Source: Candidatus Eiseniibacteriota bacterium (GTDB lineage: Bacteria > Eisenbacteria > RBG-16-71-46 > CAIMUX01). Taken from it: a DNA stretch of 64,000 nt. Every line of letters starts with the position of its first letter. Position 1 is the stretch's first letter. The notes beneath the pieces are model-generated. The model was given only the letters and a program-made list of their open reading frames with translations, was not told the origin of the DNA and searched no databases. Shown one piece after another: positions 26,601 through 34,634 of the stretch. The DNA lies in NCBI GenBank assembly GCA_016712505.1, contig JADJQY010000016.1, positions 1 through 64,000 on the forward strand, read 5' to 3'. Both the position numbers and the translations under genes were made by a program.

Positions 26601-27959
26601 TACTATTCGACAGGTCCGCGTAACCGCGCGGCCCCAGCAGATTCGCCCGTGTAACTCGCTCGGATAACGCCCCGACTGCCGGACCTCGCTGAGCGCAACC
26701 ACCTCAGCCCCAACCGACTCACTTCGCTCCCTCCGCCGCCGGGACGATCGATACGCGCACCCGCATAACTCCGGCCGCGCGGCCAGCCAGACCGCAAGCC
26801 TGGCTCTGCCGGCTGGTCTGCAGCCTCCCCCGTGCCGACGATGGGCCGCCGAGGCTCTGCCCGCGGGATCGGGGTCCCCTCTCCCGGACGAGCATGATCC
26901 ATCCCACGCGCGTCGCCTGTCGTCGAGTGCGACGGGTCAGATCGAGACACTCCTGGCTGATGCGGATTGCAGGACCGGGCTCGGGACTGCGGGCAACGGA
27001 GGGGCAGCACCCACACGTTTCCTCCTGGACCGTCCGGGAGGGTGCTTCCTCGCCCGCAGGGGGCAATGGGGAGCCTCCGATCAATGCTCGCACGTTCCAG
27101 GACGCTCTCCCGCGGACCGGCTTCGACCTGCCGTCCGCCAGGCGCAGCGACGAGCAGGATGACGCGCGTGGTCTGGTCCTCCGGATCGGCCGCGTCGGGA
27201 ACGGGAGTTTCACGGAAGCAGAAATCGCCCTGCCTGCCCAGGACTCGACTGTTCTCGCGCAGCGAGAATCGGCCTCCGGGCAACTGCGACACGGGCACCC
27301 GCGACACGGGCAACGGCGACACGGGCAATGGCACGGGGCCGTCGAGACTGGTGAAAGCAACAGCGGGATGCTGCGACGCGGCGCGCCGTGCTGGCGGAGT
27401 GTCCGGGAATGGTGTGAGTCGATGGAATGCGGCGGCGGCCATGCCTCCTCCTCGCTGCGGTAACGATGGATGAAGAACGGGGGGATTTTCCATGGGCTGG
27501 ACGTGGATGGCAACGGAAAACTCGTGAAGGTGGACGTATAAGTCGAGCGAGAGGAACGGTGGTCGCACGGTTATCTGTGCGCATCACTGCGGCGTGGTTG
27601 TGCAGGCGGTTGAGACTGGATCTGGGGAGCGACGGGGTGGCGAGTCGCGGTCGACGGGGGGGGCGCGCGTCGGCGCTGAAGGGGTGTGCGACGTGAGGTC
27701 GCAGGCGGGGTTGGGCTTCGAGGCGCGGGTCGTCGACTGTGCTGCCCCCACGAGATGGGCTTGCCGGGTTGCTGGCTGGATGGGCCGCCCTGATGGAAGG
27801 TGAACGCGGTCGCTGGGTCGACGTCGTCGCACTGGGCAAGAGTGCGGGCATGGGTTGGCGATTGGCTGGCTCGCCCCGGCCGCGGTGATTCTGAAATCGA
27901 TGACGAACGACTGCGCTTCGCTGGGGCGAAGAGTGATCGGGTCCGGAGCTGGCCCGCCC
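26601..27959. other. 1.36 kb without a supportable gene
   Basis: Frames of 190-320 residues cross this stretch on both strands, but all are rich in Arg, Ser and Pro with no recognisable domain, and they overlap each other as shadows do. A three-unit tandem repeat based on GCGACACGGGCA lies at about 27286-27334. The region may be the remains of further cassettes or an eroded gene. No attC core pair was found after 26600. Confidence 0.4.
27286..27334. repeat. Short tandem repeat, 12-15 bp unit
   Basis: The sequence reads GCGACACGGGCACCC, GCGACACGGGCAACG, GCGACACGGGCAATG in succession, three imperfect units with a constant GCGACACGGGCA core. It lies in a stretch without a supported gene, so it is not obviously a protein repeat. 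Confidence 0.6.
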
Positions 27960-28184
27960 TCAGCGACCTGACAGAAGTTGTTTGGCGGTGAGTCGGATGG
28001 CCTGAGCGATCTTCCGCCGCGGGGTCGGTGAAATGTCTGGTCGGGAGTGAAGGGGGACGGTCGTACCTCGCCCGTCCGGGTGTCGGTACTGACGGTGCGA
28101 TCCCCGTTGCCGAACTTCCTGGAAGCCGAGCTGCACCAGGGGCGTGGCGACTTCCCTCGGTTTCAGGATTGGGATGGAGTCCAC
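27960..28184 (-). CDS. hicA: HicA-type mRNA interferase toxin
   Basis: An intact 74-residue protein: KPREVATPLVQLGFQEVRQRGSHRQYRHPDGRGTTVPLH, then DISPTPRRKIAQAIRLTAKQLL. G-S-H with the catalytic His, the double-stranded-RNA-binding-like fold and the terminal helix are typical of HicA. The GTG at 28184 is three bases after the hicB stop, so the pair is co-translated. HicA cleaves mRNA until HicB binds it. Here the antitoxin gene comes first, a known variant of the more common toxin-first order. Confidence 0.85.
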   Translation of the reverse strand: MDSIPILKPREVATPLVQLGFQEVRQRGSHRQYRHPDGRGTTVPLHSRPDISPTPRRKIAQAIRLTAKQLLSGR

Positions 28185-28187
28185 GGG

Positions 28188-28397
28188 TCACGCGACCTGG
28201 ATGGTCTGAAGCCCCACGAATTCCGATTCCAGTTTCGGATCGCCGTCCTCCAGAAGCATCGCGATGACCTCGCGGAGATTCTTCTCGAGTTCTTCAAAGC
28301 TTGCCCCCTGGCTATGAGCTCCCGGCCAGCCTGGAACCGAACCCACGAATAGACCCGTATCCGGGTCCTTCTCGACGATCACGTTGAATGTGCGCAT
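28188..28397 (-). CDS. hicB: HicB-type antitoxin
   Basis: An intact 69-residue protein: MRTFNVIVEKDPDTGLFVGSVPGWPGAHSQGASFEELEKNLREVIAMLLEDG. The beta-strand start, the V-P-x-x-P-G-x-x-x-x-G-x-S-x-x-E-x-x-x-N-x-x-E core and the short C-terminus are those of HicB antitoxins of the YcfA-neutralising type. It lacks the extra DNA-binding helix-turn-helix or ribbon-helix-helix domain of longer HicB proteins, so autoregulation may be weak. ATG 28397 follows GGAGGCA. Confidence 0.85.
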   Translation of the reverse strand: MRTFNVIVEKDPDTGLFVGSVPGWPGAHSQGASFEELEKNLREVIAMLLEDGDPKLESEFVGLQTIQVA

Positions 28398-28811
28398 ACA
28401 TTGCCTCCTGGGTACTTGAGCGGACTTCAGTCTACTTGTCGCTGCTCCCCGGAGGCCGTAGGAATCTGACCGATCGCGGGTTCAGGGTCCTCAGGCTCAC
28501 CGACAGCCAGTCACAAGAGTTGTCGGCGCGGACACGATCGCTGCATGACTGCCGTGTCACAGGCGGAGCGGCGTTGAGGCCGCGGCTGCGCCTGCGCCTG
28601 CGTCTGCGTCTGCGTCTGCGGCAAACTAAAATTTGACAATGAGTTATTGGGTTCGTGAAGTGATCGAAGGGGTGGAAAATCATGGCTACGGTCGGAGCCG
28701 CTACGGGGTTATCGGCGAGCGGGAGGCGGAGAATGTGCCCGCCCAGGCGCTGCGCTCCTGCTGGGCAGCGTCGACCGAAGCGACTTAGGAGCAACGCCGA
28801 AGGCGGGGAGC
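28398..28811. other. Intergenic stretch with hexamer repeat
   Basis: About 414 bp between hicB and the RidA gene with no supported gene. It contains the hexamer microsatellite at 28586-28621. An AT-richer segment follows at 28620-28685 (AAACTAAAATTTGACAATGAG). This part may hold a promoter, but no exact element is convincing. Confidence 0.35.
28586..28621. repeat. CTGCGY hexamer microsatellite
   Basis: Six consecutive hexamers: CTGCGC twice, CTGCGT three times and CTGCGG once. On the minus strand this reads as a run of Arg codons inside an otherwise unsupported frame. Such a repeat can change length by slippage. Confidence 0.75.
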
Positions 28812-29195
28812 CTATTCCTTGAGCACGGTGGCGTCGACTTCGACGATCTGCCCGATATAGCCGAGGCGCGCGACTCCGAGGAGGGTTGCGGGGGGGACCT
28901 GGCCGCCGAACTGTTCGGCGACGGCGTTCCAGGCCTTCGAGAGGTTGGCTTGCTCGCCGACGACATAGATCACGAGGCGCCGGACGTCCGACACGGCGAA
29001 GCCGTGCACGGTCAGGACGGTGACGAGATTGTGCAGGCACTGCATTGCCTGCTGGTAGGGGTCGTCTGGCCCGACGAGCTGACCGAGGGCATCGTGGGGG
29101 ACCTGTCCGGCGACGAAGAGCTGGTTGCCTACGCGCTGGGCGTACTGGTACTGCGGGGTGGGCGGGAGGTTCGCGGCACGCTCGGCTTCGTTCAT
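28812..29195 (-). CDS. RidA/YjgF family protein
   Basis: An intact 127-residue protein: MNEAERAANLPPTPQYQYAQRVGNQLFVAGQVPHDALGQLVG, DPYQQAMQCLHNLVTVLTVHG, DVRRLVIYVVGEQ, PPATLLGVARLGYIGQIVEVDATVL. This is the YjgF/YER057c/UK114 fold. Canonical RidA has an Arg in R-x-C/x-V, which clears reactive enamine and imine intermediates. Here the equivalent segment is PPATLLGVARLGYIGQIVEVD, where the R-P of true RidA is not obvious, so it may be a Rid subfamily without deaminase activity. No PLP-enzyme partner gene is adjacent. Confidence 0.8.
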   Translation of the reverse strand: MNEAERAANLPPTPQYQYAQRVGNQLFVAGQVPHDALGQLVGPDDPYQQAMQCLHNLVTVLTVHGFAVSDVRRLVIYVVGEQANLSKAWNAVAEQFGGQVPPATLLGVARLGYIGQIVEVDATVLKE

Positions 29196-29283
29196 CGGGG
29201 GACTCCTCGGCTGCTGACCTGAGCCTCATACCAAGCCGCAGCCTGAAAGAGCTCCTCCTCAGCTTCGGCATGTAGCCGCAGTT

Positions 29284-29520
29284 TCATCCCCGACGTTCGC
29301 GCAGACGTCGCTGAATCCGCTCACGTGCCTCGACCCAGTCGACGGGGATGGCAGTTCCGTTGGCTAACTCCCGAGCGCGCTTCTCGATCTCGGCCAACCA
29401 AGCGGAATCCAGGTCGGGGCCGGGTGGATCCTCGAGGCTGTGGAGTAGGTCGTGGGCCAAGTGGGCTCGCTCATTCGCCGGGAGTGCCAACGCTTCCTCA
29501 CGCAACTTCTGAGTGTTCAT
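29284..29520 (-). CDS. Orphan addiction-module antitoxin component (TIGR02574-like)
   Basis: An intact 78-residue protein: MNTQKLREEALALPANERAHLAHDLLHSLEDP, WLAEIEKRARELANGTAIPVDWVEARERIQRRL. This is the small helical addiction-module component that normally precedes a RelE/ParE-type toxin. No such toxin gene lies on either side: RidA follows at 29195 and a barrel fragment precedes it. It is thus a solitary antitoxin, either a remnant or one acting with a distant partner. Confidence 0.75.
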   Translation of the reverse strand: MNTQKLREEALALPANERAHLAHDLLHSLEDPPGPDLDSAWLAEIEKRARELANGTAIPVDWVEARERIQRRLRERRG

Positions 29521-29686
29521 CGTTTGATTCTACTCCGGATCCAGTTCTGGCACCACCGCGGGGGCGCCGACGCATTCCGGATAGGCGGGGTGCCACCCGC
29601 AGACGCGAAGCGGTTCAGGGCTGCCGCCTTTGTGTGACCGCCCTCACCGACCCCGGCGCAGTGCGGACCGCCCGTTCTGGGCGTCC

Positions 29687-29911
29687 CTACTTACTCGGGT
29701 TGACGGTGAATCCGAGGCCGTAGCTCACGTAGACTCCCTCATCGTCGGGGCTGATCAGGAATCCTATCTCCGGCCGAATCGCCCACCGCGACAAATCGTT
29801 GCTCAGGCCAGCTCCCAGGTTCCGGGCCAGCATGGTGCTGCCGTCGACGGTCATCTCGACGGTGCCACTCAGGATGTAGTACGACTCGCGCCCGGGACGG
29901 ATCGCCGCCAC
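29687..29911 (-). pseudogene. C-terminal fragment of an outer-membrane barrel protein
   Basis: Only about 74 residues are open: RESYYILSGTVEMTVDGSTMLARNLGAGLSNDLSRWAIRPEIGFLISPDDEGVYVSYGLGFTVNPSK. The alternating strand pattern and aromatic-rich end look like the last three or four strands of a beta-barrel. The 5' part is missing, and the convergent SRPBCC gene starts only 42 bases away on the other strand. It is best read as a truncated gene. Confidence 0.45.
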
Positions 29912-29952
29912 GAGGCCATCCGGAAGTCGACCGAAAGGAGCAGGGCAGTCCG

Positions 29953-30423
29953 ATGAAGATCATTCCTCCGCTGCGCGTCACGCGAACCTACGTCCAGCAT
30001 CTGGTGGCCGCTCCGCAGGTGGTGCTGCCGCTGCTCTGCCCGGTGCGCGAAGCCGAGTGGATCGAGGGGTGGGATCCGTCTCTGGTGATCTCGGCCTCGG
30101 GGGTGGCGGAGGAGGACTGCGTCTTTCTCACTGCGGCGGAGCCGCGGGGTGCGATCTGGTATGTGACGCTGCATGATCGGCGGTCTGGCCTGGTGGAGAT
30201 GATCAAGATCACGCCGGAGGTGACGGCGTGTCGGCTCACCATCGGGCTTAGCCCGACACGAGAAGGGTGCGAAGCGGAGGTGACCTACACCCACACGAGC
30301 CTGGGGCCGCTGGGGGACGCGTTCGTGGCGTCGTTCACCGAAGAGTTCTACACGGGGTTCATGCGGGACTGGGAAGCGCGGCTGAATCACTTCTTGCGGC
30401 ACGGCACGCGTCTCTCGGGGTGA
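29953..30423 (+). CDS. SRPBCC-family protein (copy 2)
   Basis: An intact 156-residue protein beginning MKIIPPLRVTRTYVQHLVAAPQVVLPLLCPVREAEWIEGWDPSLVI. It continues with EEDCVFLTA, AIWYVTLHDRRSGLVEMIKITPEVTACRLTIGL, AEVTYTHTSLGPLGDAFVASFTEEFYTGFMRDWEARLNHFL. The C-P-V-R-E-x-x-W-x-x-G-W-D segment with the long C-terminal helix is typical of START-like ligand-binding proteins of unknown role. The ATG at 29953 follows AGGAGCAGG with good spacing. Confidence 0.8.
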   Translation: MKIIPPLRVTRTYVQHLVAAPQVVLPLLCPVREAEWIEGWDPSLVISASGVAEEDCVFLTAAEPRGAIWYVTLHDRRSGLVEMIKITPEVTACRLTIGLSPTREGCEAEVTYTHTSLGPLGDAFVASFTEEFYTGFMRDWEARLNHFLRHGTRLSG

Positions 30424-30448
30424 ACCGATGGGCGTGGTTGCCTGGGCC

Positions 30449-30538
30449 GAAGGTGGCGGGACGGTGGCTCGAAGGTGGCCCGACGGCTGGCTCGAAGGTG
30501 GCCCGACAGCTGGCTCGAAGGTGGCCCGACGGCTGGCA
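30449..30538. repeat. Tandem repeat, 23-bp unit
   Basis: Three units beginning GGCTCGAAGGTGGCCCGACG at 30466, 30489 and 30512, with one substitution, preceded by a diverged partial unit. The repeat lies in the convergent spacer between the SRPBCC gene and the ImuA-like gene, directly behind the stop codons of both. It could act as a terminator-like or slippage-prone spacer. Confidence 0.75.
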
Positions 30539-30551
30539 GCCTACTCGACCG

Positions 30552-31701
30552 TCAGCAGAGCCCTTCCGGCCCCCGACACACCGCGGCATGTCGCCAGCCC
30601 CCTCCTTGCGTCTTATCCTTCAACACGTCAAGTGACCACTCGAAGCGATCAAAGGCTGTCCTGCGCAGAACGCTCTCGGCGCGGAGGGAGACGATCGAGC
30701 CGATCGAGGGGGAGTCGCTGGGCTTCTGGGTCAGCACGACGAGCACGGTCTGGTGATGGCGCGCGAGGCCGGCGAGACGGGCAAGTAAACTGACCTGGAG
30801 CGTGCCGTCGCTCGAGAGCGCCTGACGATCGGATGGGGCGACGGGATTGACGTACCCTGGCACACGGCGGGACGTGCGGCGGTCGGTGGATGGGGATGAC
30901 TCTCGTGGGGGTGACACTCGTGGGGGTGACGCTGCGCGGGGAGCGCGGGATGTGAGCTCTTTCCCGCGTGACGCCTCGATGAGGTCGAGAACGAGCAGGC
31001 CGAAGCCGCCGGAGCGGAGCAGACGATCGGCGGCGCGGGCGGCACGGGCGAGATCTCCGGCCCGGACGACGGGGAGCGCGGCGAGATCGACTCCACACTC
31101 GACGAGGTCGCCGGGATGGAAGTGGGCGGGGCCGGCGGCAACCCAGGCGGCAATCTCCCCGCGCAACTGACACTCGACGAGGAGGGCGCTGGCCGCAGTG
31201 TAGAGCGCACCGGGACCGTGGGCGGGTGCGGACAGCTCCACCAGACGCCCGGCTAACGCCTCGACACTCCACCGCCGCTCGGACGGCGCGCGCGCGGTCC
31301 GGATGAGCGGCAACAGAAACGGCGTGATCTGCGGACGGGGCGCATCGGGAACAGCCGGAGCGTCGAGTGGGTCGGGGCGTCCGGGGCGTACGGAGCGTAC
31401 GGCGCGCGTGCGAGGCGTCGGCGGTGTCCGGGGCGTACGGCGCGTACGGGGCGTCGGGGGTATCGGGCACGTCCGGCGTGCCGGGCGGGGGCGAGAGATC
31501 GGAGTCGCCTGGCTCGCGCTGGGGGAGCGGATCGAGATCGATATCGATATCGATCGGCAACGCATCGACAGGATCGGCCTCCTGAGAATCCTCCCAGGAC
31601 TCGAAGTCGGTCGCGGGGGCGAACTCCTCCGCGAGGGCCCCTTCGGTCTCGATCCGCCGGCGGGCGAAGAGGGGGAGAGGCTTGAGGTGTGGCTGGGACA
31701 T
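30552..31701 (-). CDS. imuA: ImuA/RecA-like protein, frame break in Pro-rich linker
   Basis: ATG 31701 follows AAAGGAGAGAGATCCC. The N-terminal 95 residues (MSQPHLKPLPLFARRRIETEG...) end in a Pro/Asp-rich linker of PDTPDAPYAP-type repeats, in which one frame shift occurs at about 31340-31440. The second frame then gives PQITPFLLPL, SVEALAGRLVELSAPAHGPGALYTAASALL, ECQLRGEIAAWVAAGPAHFHPGDLVECGVDLAALPVVRAGDLARAARAADRLLRSGGFGLLVLDLI and FEWSLDVLKDK. This is the RecA-like core of ImuA-type accessory proteins that work with ImuB and DnaE2 in damage-induced mutagenesis. Neither partner gene follows; the frame ends at a tandem repeat. A LexA-like box lies 33 bases before the start. Confidence 0.65.
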
Positions 31702-31733
31702 GGGATCTCTCTCCTTTGCGCCCCGAAACGATA

Positions 31734-31748
31734 CCATACATTTGTTCG
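31734..31748 (-). promoter_or_regulatory. LexA-type operator in front of imuA
   Basis: On the minus strand the site reads CGAACAAATGTATGG. The first half matches the CGAAC half of the Gram-positive/mycobacterial LexA box exactly; the second half GTATG differs at one position from GTTYG. It lies about 33 bases before the imuA ATG. SOS control would fit an ImuA protein. Confidence 0.5.
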
Positions 31749-31971
31749 GATCTGCTGGGCCAAACCGTGAGCCAATGAGATAGAAAGAGGACCGGGACAC
31801 ACCGCCTGGACCGCCCGGGAGCCGACCCCGAACTCTCCCCGGGGTGGAATGTATTTGAACCTGTGCAAAACCATTCCGTCCCAGGACGAGTTGGCCGGGG
31901 CCGAAAGGGCAACGACGCCGAAGTTCCAGGAAACGATCAATCGATTGAGCACCAAGGAGATCGGCAGGAGG

Positions 31972-32074
31972 GGACGACCTGGCGACGACCTGGCGACGGC
32001 CTGGGGACGCCCTGGGGACGACCGGGGACGATCGGGGACGACCGGGGACGGTCTGGGGACGGCCTGGGGGACGG
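31972..32074. repeat. Tandem repeat, 10-11 bp GGGGACGACC unit
   Basis: Nine or so degenerate units of the type GACGACCTGGC / GACGACCGGGG / GACGGTCTGGG follow one another. The repeat lies in the divergent spacer upstream of imuA and of the plus-strand YCII gene at 32204. On the minus strand it reads as Ser-Pro-Gly-Arg-Pro repeats of a frame with no domain, so it is treated as non-coding. Confidence 0.75.
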
Positions 32075-32203
32075 CGATGAAGGGCGGCGCGAGGGCCACA
32101 AGTAGCACCGGCGCCGCGGTGGCGGCCGGCCGGTAAGAGAAGGGCTTGCCCTTCCGGGACGGAGCGGTGACCTTCGCGGCAAGGGGCGCAACAGGAGGGA
32201 ACG

Positions 32204-32542
32204 ATGACCACGCTCTACGCGCTGATCTGGCGCGCGCATGAACCGGACGAGACGTTCCGCCAGGCGGAGTTCGAGGCGCGGATCCCGCGGCTGATGGAGT
32301 GGCTGCGCAGCCTGAAGGCGGGCGGTCACCTGGTGAGCTGCGGAGGAGGAGGCTTCGAGCACCACGCGGGGGGACTGACGGTCATCCGGGCGGAAAGCGT
32401 CGAACAGGCGATGGCGCTCTCGGCGGGAACGCCGATGAACGAGATCGGCCTCACGGAGGTGTTCGTCTGGGACGTCTACTACTCCGACCTGGTGGAGCGG
32501 GAGAACGAACCGAAGCTCGCCCCGAGCCCAGCGACCCGATGA
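32204..32542 (+). CDS. YCII-related domain protein (copy 3)
   Basis: An intact 112-residue protein: MTTLYALIWRAHEPDETFRQAEFEARIPRLMEWLRSLKAGGHLVSCGGG, then GLTVIRAESVEQAMALSAGTPMNEIGLTEVFVWDVYYSDL. The YCII pattern is visible in the central V-I-R-A-x-S-x-E-Q-A and C-terminal T-E-V half, with a somewhat divergent DGPF region. ATG 32204 follows AGGAGGGAACG. Its stop is 13 bases before the membrane-protein gene, so the two may be co-transcribed. Confidence 0.75.
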   Translation: MTTLYALIWRAHEPDETFRQAEFEARIPRLMEWLRSLKAGGHLVSCGGGGFEHHAGGLTVIRAESVEQAMALSAGTPMNEIGLTEVFVWDVYYSDLVERENEPKLAPSPATR

Positions 32543-32555
32543 GAGCCGCTCCGCG

Positions 32556-33968
32556 ATGAATCCGGGAACGCGAACCCTGCTCCCGGCGCAGGGAGCGGAA
32601 ACGCGATCCCGGCTCCGGACGCAGGGCGGGGTCCTGTTGATCGCGCTCCTCATCTACGGGCTCACGGTGATGCTGGGGGAACACACGCGCTCCTCGGGCA
32701 TGGCCTACTTCAACGAGCTGGCGAACTCCTTCCTGCACGGCCGGCTGGATGTCCCGGTCCCCTCCTCGAAGCACGACCTGACCGAGTACCAGGGGCGCTG
32801 GTACCTCCCCTTTCCCCCGCTGCCCGCCTTGCTGCTGCTGCCGGGGGTGGCGCTGTTCGGGGCGGACGGGGTGAACGCGGTCCTCTTCTCCATCGTGATG
32901 GCGAGTTTGGGGGTGGCCTGCGTGCATGGCATGCTCCGCGCGCTCGCGGACCGGGGGCTGATCGCGCTCGACGCGCGGGGGGCGCTCTGGCTGACCGGCC
33001 TGTTCGGCCTCGGGACGGTCTACTGGTCGGTGGCGATCCTTGGGTCGGTCTGGTACCTGGGACAGGTGACGAGCGTCGCCCTGGTGGCTGCGGCGGGCTG
33101 GATGGCGGCGGAGCGGCGGCCGCTGGCGGCGGGACTGGCGCTGGCCGGCGCAATCCTCGGCCGGCCGAACCTGATCCTCACCGCGCCGTTCCTCTGGGCG
33201 CTGTGCGCGGTCGACTCGCCCCGATCGAGGGCTGCGCTACCACTCCCGCTCCCGGCCGGGACCGCGCCGCGGCCCTCGCTCTCCGCCGGGGCCACGCCGC
33301 GGCTGCTGCTCCCCGCGATCCCGGCGGTCGCCGCGATCGGCGCGCTGCTTCTGTACAATCAGGCGCGCTTCGGGTCGCTGTTCGACTTCGGGTACCGCAC
33401 GGCCAACGTGCCCCCGAAGCTGGCCGCCGACCTGCGCGAGCTGGGGCAGTTCCACTGGCAGTACGTGACGCGCAATCTGGCGGCGATGCTCTGGCTGCTC
33501 CCACAGTGGGACGCGAAGCGGCAGATGCTGGTGCCGAACTTCGAGGGGATGAGCCTCCTCCTCACCACGCCGGCGATCGTCTACCTCGCCCGCCTGCGCG
33601 CCGCCGCCGGCAGGGAATCGGGGCCGGACTCGGGCTCGGGCGCGGGCGCGGGCTCGGGCTCGGGCTCGAGCCCGCGCTCGGCCACACGGCGGGTCATCCG
33701 GGCGGCCTGGCTTTCGATCGGACTGCTCCTGCTCCCGCTGCTCACCTACTACAACACCGGCTGGATGCAATTCGGCTACCGCTTCAGCCTCGACTTCGCG
33801 GTTCCTTTGATCGCGCTCCTCGCGATCGCCGCCGGGCCGCACCCCTCGCGGCTCTACCGCGCGCTGATCGTCGCGGGGATCGGGGTCAATCTCTGGGGAG
33901 TAGCGGCCTGGATGTCGATGCTGCGCGGCTTGCAGCTCCTGATTCCGGCTCCTGACACCGACTTCTGA
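32556..33968 (+). CDS. GT-C-like integral membrane protein
   Basis: A 470-residue protein with about ten membrane helices, including VLLIALLIYGLTVMLGEHT, LPALLLLPGVALFG, AVLFSIVMASLGVACVHGML, LWLTGLFGLGTVYWSVAIL and LLPLLTYYNTGWMQFGYRF. The first loop has YFNELANSFLHGRLDVPVPSSKHDLTEYQGRWYLPFPPLPAL, the kind of extracytoplasmic loop with D and Y/W-rich motif seen in mannosyl/PMT-type (GT-C) transferases. A Ser-Gly-Ala low-complexity insert lies at 33627-33680. Lipid-linked sugar donors are the expected substrates, but acceptor and donor are unknown. Confidence 0.6.
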   Translation: MNPGTRTLLPAQGAETRSRLRTQGGVLLIALLIYGLTVMLGEHTRSSGMAYFNELANSFLHGRLDVPVPSSKHDLTEYQGRWYLPFPPLPALLLLPGVALFGADGVNAVLFSIVMASLGVACVHGMLRALADRGLIALDARGALWLTGLFGLGTVYWSVAILGSVWYLGQVTSVALVAAAGWMAAERRPLAAGLALAGAILGRPNLILTAPFLWALCAVDSPRSRAALPLPLPAGTAPRPSLSAGATPRLLLPAIPAVAAIGALLLYNQARFGSLFDFGYRTANVPPKLAADLRELGQFHWQYVTRNLAAMLWLLPQWDAKRQMLVPNFEGMSLLLTTPAIVYLARLRAAAGRESGPDSGSGAGAGSGSGSSPRSATRRVIRAAWLSIGLLLLPLLTYYNTGWMQFGYRFSLDFAVPLIALLAIAAGPHPSRLYRALIVAGIGVNLWGVAAWMSMLRGLQLLIPAPDTDF

Positions 33969-34044
33969 TACCATCGTCCGGCACGAGACGACCGCCCCCT
34001 CGGACCTGCCGGTCGTCACGCACCCAACCGTCGAGGAATCCAGC

Positions 34045-34572
34045 GTGCCGAGTCCATTCGATCACCTCACCGGGGGAGAACGCAGCGCCGCCATCATGGC
34101 CGCGCTGGCCCCGTTGATCGGCCGCTGGCACGGTGCGGGCGCGGTCGCCTTCCCGGGGATCGAGAGCGTCGCCTATTCCGAGGAGAGTCAGTTCTACAGC
34201 AATGGCGTCGATCCGCTGCTGCACTTCGAGCAACGCACCTGGCGGCTGGGTCCGGATGGCGCGCCGACCTCTCCGCTCCACTGGGAGTGCGGCTTCTTCC
34301 GTCCGCTCGAGGACGGAGGGATCGAGTTCACCAACACGCAGGGGAACGGGCGAATGGAGATCCTGCGGGGAACCCTCGATCCCGAGCATCTGGGCGAGGG
34401 GCGCATGCTGCTTCAGCTGGAGAGCAGCTTCCTGGGGAACGACCCGCGCATGGTCCGGACGGCACGCAGCTTCCTGCTCGAAGGGGATCGCCTGCACTAC
34501 GAGGCCCGCATGGCAACCACGCGGATCGGCGAGATGCGCCGTCACCTCGACGCGACGCTGAGGCGCGCATAA
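34045..34572 (+). CDS. Nitrobindin-like heme-binding beta-barrel protein (DUF1794)
   Basis: A 175-residue protein: LAPLIGRWHGAGAVAFPGIESVAYSEESQFYSNG, PLLHFEQRTWRLGPDG, SPLHWECGFFRPLEDGGIEFTNTQGNGRMEILRG, then MLLQLESSFLGN, LEGDRLHYEARMATTRIGEMRRHLDATLRR. The G-x-W-x-G-x-G, F-x-Y/H-F-E-Q-R-T-W and L-x-x-H-L-x-A-x-L blocks are those of nitrobindin/THAP4 domains. The conserved His near the end is the proximal heme ligand. Such proteins bind ferric heme and can isomerise peroxynitrite. GTG start. Confidence 0.75.
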   Translation: MPSPFDHLTGGERSAAIMAALAPLIGRWHGAGAVAFPGIESVAYSEESQFYSNGVDPLLHFEQRTWRLGPDGAPTSPLHWECGFFRPLEDGGIEFTNTQGNGRMEILRGTLDPEHLGEGRMLLQLESSFLGNDPRMVRTARSFLLEGDRLHYEARMATTRIGEMRRHLDATLRRA

Positions 34573-34634
34573 CCTGACCGAATCGCCCCGCGCTGTGCTA
34601 GCCTCCCCCGAACCGGTCCGCGGGAGGAGTGAGC

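Noticed and set aside
26603..27568. A 321-residue minus-strand frame
   Set aside because: Composition is rich in Arg, Ser and Pro, no domain is visible, and it crosses tandem repeats and overlaps other frames of the same kind; GC-rich shadow reading is more likely.
30649..32211. A 520-residue frame covering the ImuA gene and its upstream repeat
   Set aside because: Only the part from 31701 to about 31400 is protein-like; the rest is read-through of a tandem repeat upstream and a shifted frame downstream.
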